NCBI GenBank assembly: GCA_022059125.1
Contig: JAEUWY010000005.1
Location: 2,914,001 to 2,978,000, forward strand
From: Corynespora cassiicola
Lineage: Eukaryota > Ascomycota > Dothideomycetes > Pleosporales > Corynesporascaceae
Length of the DNA: 64,000 nucleotides
Direction of reading: 5' to 3'
How positions within the stretch are numbered: position 1 is the first letter of the stretch; each line of letters begins with the position of its first letter. The position numbers were made by a program, and so were the translations under genes. Below, piece by piece: positions 56,032 to 64,000 of the stretch. The notes below the pieces were generated by a model. It worked only from the letters and a program-made list of their open reading frames with translations, was not told the origin of the DNA and did not search any database.

Positions 56032-58110
56032 GATTGTGGCATTCGATGGGTGACTGGTCGAATGATGTGAGCTCCACTCCACATTGTCGGAACTTTTGGG
56101 AACTTTATTTCGCCAAGACCTGATCCCTGCCTACTACCCGTCGCGTCTCACGTCGCCGCGTCTGATAGTGCTTGACCACAAACACCCTACGGGTACGGAT
56201 ATGAATCTTGCGCATAGACTATACTGCTGGTTGTACTCAGGACTGGCCATGATCAATGGATCTTTGGATCTTTGGATTTTTGGATATTTGACAAGTACTA
56301 TCTCCACTCGTCCTCTCGCCTGGGCAGTAGCTCCATGACCTCAACAAGCAAGTGACCATGGTCTCTATCTTGTTCAAATGACGGACTCAAGCTCCTGCAG
56401 CAACTTTCTCAAAACCCAAAGCCCGCCGAATTGCAGATTGCGAATCATTGCTGAAGTTTCATTCTCTTCCTTGATGAACCACTGCCTGCGGCCAAACCTA
56501 GCATCAAACTGAAATCTGAGCCTTGAGTAAAGGGAAAAAGAACTCTAACTATTTTGATAGCTATAGCAGACTTACCCTGGATGGAAGGGATAGTCGAGTA
56601 AGCAAATGCCACCCCCACCAAGTGAAACACTGTAGACTTTGAGGGTGCTTGCCTGGACCCCAGCCACCCTTGAAGCGGGTCCGGCGATGGTTGATTAGCT
56701 CGGAATGCGTGGTATAGCAGCATCTTATTTTCGAAAACTATCAGGTCAGTACAATGTGTCGTTGAACATGGACAAAGCTGGAGCATCTGGTCTCAGCCCT
56801 TGCTCACGTCCCAAGGTCCACAAGACTGACCTCGCGGTGTCACCTGACCGCGCGTCGAGACAAAACTACGCTTCCGATCCCTTCCGGCATTCCGACTCTG
56901 CCTTCATCCCTCCCGAATGACGTGGATAGCAACTCTTCGGCCTCAGGGCCCGCGGCTCTGGTTCCGCCAAAGCAACCGCCGGCCAATGGAGCCGCACCCG
57001 CCCATGCCGCAAAACCCCCGCCATCCACGGACGGCTCGGTATCGGAAGTTACAGGTCTTGATAAAAGCTTCACTGCCTCCTCGCACGGACGGAGCACACG
57101 TTGTGGGATGGCGCTGTATCTGGGGAGTTCATGGCGACTTTTCTGCAGTGATGCGCATGGGTCGCCAGGCCGAGGTCTACTACAATGCGATTGCCTAGAG
57201 AGATGTTTGTTCGGGATGCACAGGCTGGCTTCTTACTATCGGCGGTCCCTCTTCTTCTTTCCTAGAGACTTAACCCCGGTCTTTGATGATCTGCTTGCAC
57301 CGGGAAACTTGCCGCCTCCCGGCTCCATCTGCTTTCGAGGCTGCTGAACGAGTACCAGATGGAGTCGGAAGGGCCGGCATGACCAAACAGGGCGCATACG
57401 GCCACCTCACAGCCTGTGTCTCTAAACGTGCCTGTGCACAGAGCACTCGGCATGTATCAGCCCGGCATGACGCCTCACATCTGTGGCGGTGCGCACACAA
57501 TAGCTCATGGCATGATGGACAGCATGGCCAACCGCCTCGACGAAATGACGTGTCCCCGTGAGCAGAGCGACCCAATACCGCTGTCGCGTGCACCAACACC
57601 ATGAGAGCACCGCCGAACCCCTGGCGCCGCGGGCAGCCGCTCGCTTAGGCTGCCAGGCCGAGCACAAAAGGGCCTCGGGGATGACCTTGGAGGCCGTCTA
57701 CCGCCTACCGGGCCCACTGCATCGTGTGCGCGCGGACGCCCATCTTTGTCAGGCAACGTCCCCCGGGTCTCAGTGGCTTGGGTGCACCAGACGCGAGGCC
57801 TCAACCACGGGCAAGCCCTCTCTCCCTTCTGCCTGTGCCCTGTGCCCATTCATAAGCCCCAACACCCCCATCTCCTCGTCCAAAGAGCCACCCCATCCAT
57901 CGTCTTTGCTGGGCTGAGGTGCAAGCTCCCGCTCCCGCTACCGCCATCCTCCCTTCCCGTGCGTGCTGTCCCTGCATCACGCCTCTCCCGCGGCCACCGC
58001 CCCGCCCGCCTCACCTCGACCTCGACCTCGACTTCGACCTCGACCTCTCCACCACCACCCCCAGCATCAACACCACCTCCGCCACCCCTCCCGCCGTTGC
58101 AACCGCCGCC
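56032..58110. other. Intergenic stretch with ambiguous coding fragments
   Basis: About 2.1 kb between two genes transcribed away from each other. At 56855-57090 (plus) an open reading ARRDKTTLPIPSGIPTLPSS continues into a Pro/Ala-rich tail, and at 57413-57590 another fragment, VPVHRALGMYQPGMTPHICG, looks protein-like. They lie in different frames broken by stops, with no convincing splice pairs. This may be a decayed or multi-exon gene; I cannot name it. The sequence just before 58111 is C-rich 5' UTR with a (CTCGAC)n run. Confidence 0.35.
58014..58048 (+). repeat. (CTCGAC)n microsatellite in the TLC gene 5' UTR
   Basis: About five imperfect hexanucleotide units (one with CTTCGA) ending some 60 bp before the start codon at 58111. 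Confidence 0.8.
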
Positions 58111-59315
58111 ATGCACGACCCCTTCCCTCTCCCGCGCCCCGCGGCCCTGACCTCGTACATCGAACCCCTCTCCGCCCGCCTCTCCCTCCACACCCTCCCC
58201 CTCCACCTCCACGAAGTCCTGCTCGCCTACCTCTTCTACCACCTCACCAACACCCACCTCTCCCCGCTCCTCAGCCGCGCCCTCTTCCCGCGCATCTACC
58301 CCTCGTTCAGCGCGCGCACCAAGCTCAACTGGGACGTGCACGTCGTGTCCCTGGTGCAGAGCACGCTCATCTGCGCCCTGGCGCTGTGGGTCATGTGGAC
58401 GGACGGGGAGCGCGCGGCCATGGGCTGGGAGGAGCGCGTCTGGGGGTACACGGGCGCCTCGGGGCTGATCCAGGCCTGTGCGGGCGGCTACTTTGTGTGG
58501 GATCTCGTCATCACGGTGCAGAACGTTGGCGTGTTTGGGTGGGGAATGTTGGCGCACGCCGTGTCTGCGCTGTTTGTCTTTAGTCTTGGGTTTGTGAGTC
58601 GTCGCCTTTTTTTTTTTTCCAATTGCCGCGGTGGGGGGTGGCTGCCTTCGAGCGCAAGGCCACGAGTGACGGACGCTTGATGGGCTAATGTGTGCCGTGC
58701 CAGAGACCGTTTGTGAACTTCTACGCCCCGACCTTCATCCTCTACGAGCTCTCGTCCCCGTTCCTGAATATCCACTGGTTCTGCGATAAGCTCAGCCTGA
58801 CGGGGTCCCGCATCCAGCTCTACAACGGCATCCTCCTCCTCGCCACCTTCTTCTCCTGCCGCCTCATCTGGGGCTCGTACCAGTCCATCCGCGTCTTCTC
58901 CGACGTGTACCGCGCCATGTCCCAAGGCCCGCCCGCTTTCGACGTCGAGAAGGCGGAGCTGGGAACCATGCGCTTCGCGGCCGAGCCGGTCCCGCTCTGG
59001 CTCGCGTTTTGCTACCTCGCGTCTAACATCACGCTGAATGGGCTCAATTGGTTTTGGTTTGGCAAGATGATTGAGACGATTCGGAAGAGGTTTGATCCGC
59101 CCTATGGGACGCGCAGGCCCGAGAAGGAGGAGAAGAAAGAAAAGAAGGACGAGGATAAGGTGTTGGTCGAGGGGATTGATGTGGATACCCCGGCTACGAC
59201 GCCGTATGTGGAGGGTGAGGGCGTGGATTATGTGTCGGTGAAGACGGAGAAGAGTGGGACGCATTTGGAGGTTGAGCAGGCTGAGGTTAGGAGTAGGGGG
59301 AGGAGGAGGGGGTAG
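58111..59315 (+). CDS. TLC-domain (TRAM/LAG1/CLN8) multi-pass membrane protein
   Basis: Exons 58111-58593 and 58704-59315 give 364 residues; the 110-nt intron has a GTGAGT donor, a long pyrimidine run and GCTAAT branch. TLC proteins span the ER or Golgi membrane and act in ceramide/lipid homeostasis or lipid sensing. Helices include LHEVLLAYLFYHLTN, HVVSLVQSTLICALALWVMW, the conserved GGYFVWDLVITVQN, AHAVSALFVFSLGFRPFVNF, IQLYNGILLLATFFSCRLIW and PLWLAFCYLASNITLNGLNW. It lacks the ceramide-synthase Lag1p motif, so it is closer to TMEM56/CLN8-type proteins than to LAG1/LAC1. The C-terminus (from about 300) is a charged Lys/Glu cytosolic tail. The start fits family length. Confidence 0.88.
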
Positions 59316-62300
59316 ATGGCTAGGAGAGGGATTTGAGGGGTGAGTGATGGAGGGTGGAGAGATAAGTGGGAGCTTTTTTATTTCGTGTAATGAAGTGCAC
59401 ATGTGTGGTTTTTTGTTGATAGATGGGGGTTTGCCAGGCTCTGGGTCCGAATTATAATACTTGCATATTTCTGGGTTGATGGATCTCGAGGTGAGTGTGC
59501 TCGGTGGATCATGATGGGGTGACTGGGCTGTCATTGGACTTAGGGCTAGTAGGCTATCAGCGAGGCGGACTTTTGGAAATGTGGCATTGGGTTTTGGCAC
59601 CACCTTCTCGTTATGAAGCTTCGCGATCGCGATAGGATAGTTAATACAGCATATCTAAATTCACCTTGTGGGTTTGCAGACTGAGCACACAGTCTAATCT
59701 CAGGTCATACAAAGACACGATGGGATAGGATTTGTTAACCATGAAGATACGCACACACTGATTGACTTTCTTGAAATCATACTCTATGCAGCAACTCGGC
59801 TATAGACTGGGCGTTTAGTAGAGTATGAATAAGCAGACAGAAATCCATGTGTGAAGAGATATACGCCAGAAACTTAGACACGACCTTTGTGCCTAGATAT
59901 GGATATGTGCTTCTACATGAAAGGGCGTGGTCGCACAAAGCATCTCTTTGTTTACGCTAGAGATTGCAGTGAATTGCGGTTCTGCGTGCCTTCCAGGCAC
60001 AGGGTATGACCGAGGTAATTAGTCGAGCGTGGAGAGCAACTGCTCGCGTACGCTAAAGATTGCAGTGAGGTGAGCGGTTTTCTTGTGTTCCAAGGTTGCC
60101 TGGTCTTACAACGTGGCTGCAGAATACAAGGAAAATAGGGCGCAGCAGGCTAGGGTATGGCTGAGGGTGATTAGTCGAATTCCCGGTGAGGACCTGCTCG
60201 TGTACGCTAGAGATTGCAGTGAAACGGTCAGTGATCTGTAGGGGTACAACAGGCCATAATATAACATAGATCATTGGTTGGATTTACGGAGAGCAGCTGT
60301 TCGTGTGCGCTAGAGATTGCAGTGAAAGAATCACTGGCAACCCGGGCCGTAACAGGGTATAGTATAATAGAGGTTATTGGTTGGATTCGCGGAGAGCAAC
60401 TGTTCGTGTGCGCTAGAGATTGCAGTGAGAGGAGCCCGAGAGAGCCCAACCTTCACCGGTTTATTTAACAAAAATGCAAAGGGGTACAACATGCCATGAT
60501 AATAGAGGCTATTCGATAGGTATGAGGAGAGTAACTGCTCGCGTACCCTAGCGATTACAGTGAAAACAGGAGTTAGGGCTTGTTCCTTTACTCCACTATT
60601 AGTAAATCCATCATCCAGGAACTATTGCTTATGGATCGAAGACGACGAAAGAATCAAGCCTCTAGGATGAAGATTATGTTTCATCTGCCAGTGGATACAT
60701 CTATTTCGCTTTTCTTTGTGACGTAGACTAATTGTATCATTAGATGCTAAGAGTAACAATATTCCTGCTTGAACTAAGCGAAACAAAAAGAAGCAAATAA
60801 TAAGATAGATGACAATGCCTTACTTACAACAGCATAGACAAACATAATAATATGGCATGCTTTGACAAGGCTGGGGAACTGTTCAGTGGCGCTAGGAATT
60901 GCAGTGACTTTCCCTGCATCACAGGACGTGGGCAATATTCTTCACCGGTTCTTGACCGGTCTCACGCACTCAACCAATGATAATGCGCTGTAGTATTATG
61001 CGGCAAGGCTGGAGAACTGTGCGGTGGCACTAGAAAATCCGGTCAAAGTGACAGGGCTGGTACGTGCCCTTCACCGGTGCTTACCTGGGTAGTCTCGCAT
61101 ACCCCATAAATCTCATAAACCTCGCGAATCAAAATGTGAAGATCCACCATAGTATGCTGCAATAAGGCTGGAAAACTGCTCTGCGGTGCTAGAGATTGCA
61201 GTGAAAAAGCGACTGGGCCAGTCAGCGCCCGGTAACATGCCGCGATAAGGCTAAAGAAATACGAGGCGGCGCTAGAGTTGCAGTGAAGAGTGGCCCGAAA
61301 ACCAATAGCAGGGAAGAGCGCCCAGATCGCCGCCCGAGCGGATGTCATAGAACAGTCTTACTGGCCTACATTGCTGGATGTCGCAGTGCGTGCCCTTTCT
61401 ATGTTCAGCAGATCTAACATCTTGGAGACTACAAGATATCTCTCTGGACTAGATGTTGTGTTTGGTGTATCCCTTCAGATTGCAGTTACTTTCTATTTTC
61501 CAGAATGCGAAAATAGTGTCTTGTCCTCGAACAGAAATTTATTGAGAGACAGGTCCAAAACCTCGAACGGTCAACGCCCTTGTTGACCGTGAGGCAGGCC
61601 AGCTCCAGTAATTGATGATGGAAGACGATGAACCTTATGTTGAAGAGAATATAAGACTACTTCGTAGTATAGGAGACAGAAATTCAATCTCTATTCCTGC
61701 ACATGGCCTGATAATGCTGAAAAACTGTTCAGTGACGCTAGAAATTGCAGTGAGGCATGCACTGGGTGTTCCGCACATTAGTGCTTATTCGATAAATATT
61801 GTTCTGTACGACAATATTTTTGACCGGAAGAAGTGGCACTGGTAATCTTGAACTTCAAAAGCTAAGATCAACCAATTGTTTTCAAAGGACCTTGCAGGCT
61901 CTGTTGCAAGAGGTGGACTAGTGGAAGGCTGAGAGGGGGTATCGCTCGCCTTTCAACGCCTTTTCTTTTCTTGTTTGGTAGGATTATGCTACCTTGGAAT
62001 CCTTCGTCACCGCTAGAGATTTCAGTGATCCTGTGTCAGAGCCACCCGCTGCTGCGCCTTGCCCCCGGCGCTGCACTGTAACTAGAATAACCGTCTACTC
62101 TACCCATATATCCAGGCACATTAACGATGAAGCGGATCCTTCCTATACAGATGCCAGTGATGGGCAGATATCACTGCCACTCTACTTTAGCCTATAGTTC
62201 AGAGGCAGATTATTCTCATGCAGATGGGTTGCAGGTATCAGCCAATAACGCGGGGTTCTTCAAATGTTTCAAGAACACAATGACATGGCTGACGTTCAGT

Positions 62301-62631
62301 TTGTTCAAAATATCGTGTTTGAAAAAAGGCTGGTTCGGGCAAACGAACCAAATTCATAGCATTTTCGTAGCCATTAATCGTCATGTCATCGTAATAGTAC
62401 TCAGAGATAAGAGTACGAGGTAGAAAAGGCCCCGTCAGGAAAAGAGACAATGGGGCAAGCTAAACCGAAACTTACAATGGTGGTGAAAAGAAAGGCGCAA
62501 GGGAAATTCCAGACCTGTGACCAGCAGTACGCCAGATACCTACCATTCAAATGAAAACGTGAAAAGGGCGTCCGAATCAATAGAACCTTACCCCTCATTA
62601 TCATGTCGCGTAACCCAACATGAGATCATAC
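59316..62631. other. 3.3-kb gene-free interval containing the repeat array
   Basis: No frame here has recognisable domains, and several minus-strand frames merely translate the repeat (hence their recurring RFTAISS-like peptides). The notable content is the dispersed repeat family described separately, plus recurring TTCACCGGT (60452, 60941, 61071) and GGGGTACAACA (60241, 60481). Confidence 0.6.
59956..62028 (+). repeat. Degenerate array of a 17-bp core within longer repeat units, 12 copies
   Basis: Core GCTAGAGATTGCAGTGA. Exact copies start at 59956, 60206, 60309, 60412 and 61188. Diverged copies start at 60052, 60547, 60891, 61030 (very diverged), 61271 (one base deleted), 61737 and 62012. 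All are on the plus strand. Spacing between starts is 96, 154, 103, 103, 135, 344, 139, 158, 83, 466 and 275 bp. Two upstream half-sites occur: GGAGAGCAACTGYTCGYG in the left part (60029-60560) and AAGGCTGGAGAACTGT in the right part (60868-61270). The repeats do not encode a protein and do not look like a transposon end. The function is unknown. Confidence 0.85.
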
Positions 62632-64000
62632 TCACACCTCGGAAACCACACTGCTATAATCATCCTCATCCTCATCCTCATCATCCTCCCCATAACTCCC
62701 CCTCACCATCTTCAACGCCTCCATGGGCACCCCCTCCCTCTCCCAAACCTCCAACCCGCCGTACAACTCAATACACTCCTCGCTATACATCTGCAACACC
62801 CACCTATCCTCCCCACTAAGCTGACTCCACCTCTTCATCCCGCCGACCCCGGCCAGCCTAAACACCTCGTCCCCAACCTTCTCCGTCGCATCGATATAAT
62901 CGGCCGGCTCCTCCAACAGCGCCGCATACGCCCCGATGAGATCCGGCGACTGCGGCACCGGCGGCGGCCCAAACAGATAATAGTAATCCGCGCGCTCGCG
63001 GAACTCGCCGCACCGCTCGCGCGCCAAGAAGACGTCGGGGTCGACGCCCTCGCCCAGCACGGCGGCCATGCGCTCGGCGTCGTCGTCGAAGATGGCGGCG
63101 CGCTTCGCCTCGCGGCCCGCGGGGCCCAGGGCGTGGAAGCGCTCGGCGGCCACGTCGAAGTAGCGTGCCTCCGCCTCGAGGAACGCCTTGAACCCGGCTT
63201 CCGGCTCCGGCGCCACATTGCGGGCGATGTTGAGGGTGGTGTAGGGGTTCTTTACGCCGAGGCCGCCGTAGGCGGTGGGGAGGAAGGCGAGGGCTTCGAG
63301 GGCGAAGGGGGGGTCTGGCAGGGGGCGGTGGAGGTGGGATTCCAGCAGGAGCTTGATGTGGTCCGCGAGCGACTTTTTGTCGAGTACAATGTCGAAGATG
63401 AGATTGTGGGCGCGGGTCACGGCATCGAGGTGCGGTTTGCCGAAGACGTTTGCGAGGGGGCCGAAGAGGTGGCTTGCGTAGGTCCCTATGCTGGCGTTCC
63501 AGACGCGGATCCATTCGAGGACGGTGGGGCAGGTGGAGAGTTGGAATTTGAGTTGCTGGGCGTAGAGGGTCACTTTTTCGGTGTTGATGGTGACGTTTAG
63601 GCCTTGTTCTGGCTCGATTCTGAAGTTCAAGAGTCCAAATGAGTCTGGATCGATTCCGAGCGTGGAGGTTATGTCCATGTTTATCATGCTTGCGAATTTG
63701 GTGATTTCTCTGTTGACGAAGATGCAACTTTCCGATGGCCCCACAAAGTAGCACTTTTCGCGCAGACGGAAGAGGTACGAGCCAGTGCCTTGGTGAATGG
63801 CAAGGTCCAAAAAGAAGAACAGGGCTTCGCTGAAGAAGGTCTCTAAGCCGTGACCCTCTGGGACACCCCGTGTACGGTTGACGACCTGATCGGTAACTCC
63901 ACGCAAGATGGATCCCACGTTAAGTGGAGCCTCGAGGAAGCGGGTGAAAAAATCCAGCCACACTCTTGGAACGCCAATGAACTTGAGAACAGCAATGACG
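62632..64000 (-). CDS. Partial rvt-like reverse-transcriptase protein (5' end beyond window)
   Basis: The frame is open from the right edge (about 64000) to the stop at 62632, so only the C-terminal 455 or so residues are seen. The segment VPRVWLDFFTRFLEAPL and NRTRGVPEGHGLETFFSEAL followed by FFFLDLAIHQGTGSYLFRL resembles the palm of domesticated fungal single-copy reverse transcriptases (rvt genes), as do the thumb-like region with FGKPHLDAVTRAHNLIF and LPTAYGGLGVKNPYTTLNIA. At the place where the catalytic Asp-Asp is expected (RLHDD in relatives, from memory) this protein reads RLREKCYFVG. The C-terminus is a Glu/Asp run ending SVVSEV. It is not flanked by retroelement features. Family assignment is from memory and needs a profile search; a fungal-specific unnamed family is the alternative. 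Confidence 0.5.
   Translation of the reverse strand, partial: VIAVLKFIGVPRVWLDFFTRFLEAPLNVGSILRGVTDQVVNRTRGVPEGHGLETFFSEALFFFLDLAIHQGTGSYLFRLREKCYFVGPSESCIFVNREITKFASMINMDITSTLGIDPDSFGLLNFRIEPEQGLNVTINTEKVTLYAQQLKFQLSTCPTVLEWIRVWNASIGTYASHLFGPLANVFGKPHLDAVTRAHNLIFDIVLDKKSLADHIKLLLESHLHRPLPDPPFALEALAFLPTAYGGLGVKNPYTTLNIARNVAPEPEAGFKAFLEAEARYFDVAAERFHALGPAGREAKRAAIFDDDAERMAAVLGEGVDPDVFLARERCGEFRERADYYYLFGPPPVPQSPDLIGAYAALLEEPADYIDATEKVGDEVFRLAGVGGMKRWSQLSGEDRWVLQMYSEECIELYGGLEVWEREGVPMEALKMVRGSYGEDDEDEDEDDYSSVVSEV

Noticed and set aside
58488..59603. 371-codon minus-strand frame
   Set aside because: Antisense of the TLC-domain gene and its 3' UTR.
59956..62028. CRISPR array
   Set aside because: The repeats are degenerate, spacing is irregular (83-466 bp) and the genome is eukaryotic.
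62620..63600. Plus-strand 326-codon frame
   Set aside because: Antisense of the RT-like gene in GC-rich coding sequence; no motifs.

Overview
The window is nuclear DNA of a filamentous ascomycete (Pezizomycotina). The evidence is short introns (about 49-67 nt) with GTRNGT donors and CTAAC/CTGAC branch points, a typical set of fungal housekeeping genes, a Fot1/pogo-type DNA transposon remnant and an intron-containing tRNA. A dothideomycete is my guess from gene style; nothing in the sequence proves the class.

Layout. 0.4-8 kb: a P1B heavy-metal ATPase (minus) diverges from a RAD4/XPC repair gene (plus). 8.2-13.3 kb: an accessory-looking stretch with an orphan GC-rich gene interrupted by a hairpin-rich intron-like insert, an AT-rich spacer with a possible F-box ORF, a DUF1349-type protein and a 794-bp internally deleted transposon with perfect terminal repeats. 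13.5-31 kb: a dense housekeeping block holding the complex I 30-kDa-type subunit, NOT4 with a large downstream ORF that may be its C-terminal half, a CCCH zinc-finger protein, mitochondrial BCKDH E1-alpha and COQ5 sharing a 239-bp divergent promoter, tRNA-Met with an intron, a 2OG-Fe(II) oxygenase and a GDP-mannose pyrophosphorylase-alpha-like protein. 32-40 kb: an orphan Pro/Ser/Thr-rich protein and INCENP. 40-52 kb: gene-poor, more AT-rich sequence carrying a cytochrome P450 and a 1535-residue secreted/membrane ankyrin-repeat protein. 52-59 kb: a BTB-domain protein, mitochondrial seryl-tRNA synthetase and a TLC-domain membrane protein. 59.3-62.6 kb: a 3.3-kb gene-free stretch. 62.6-64 kb: the 3' part of an rvt-like reverse-transcriptase gene that runs off the right edge.

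The most unusual signal is non-coding. A 17-bp core, GCTAGAGATTGCAGTGA, always in the same orientation and usually preceded by one of two conserved half-sites, recurs 12 times (exact or diverged) between 59.95 and 62.03 kb, and again at 50.43 and 50.82 kb. No gene, transposon or CRISPR explains it. The ankyrin-repeat membrane protein and the reverse-transcriptase-like gene lacking the expected Asp-Asp are the best protein-level candidates for new biology. Intron positions were read from splice motifs and reading-frame continuity by hand; protein families are recognised from memory of motifs, without database searches.
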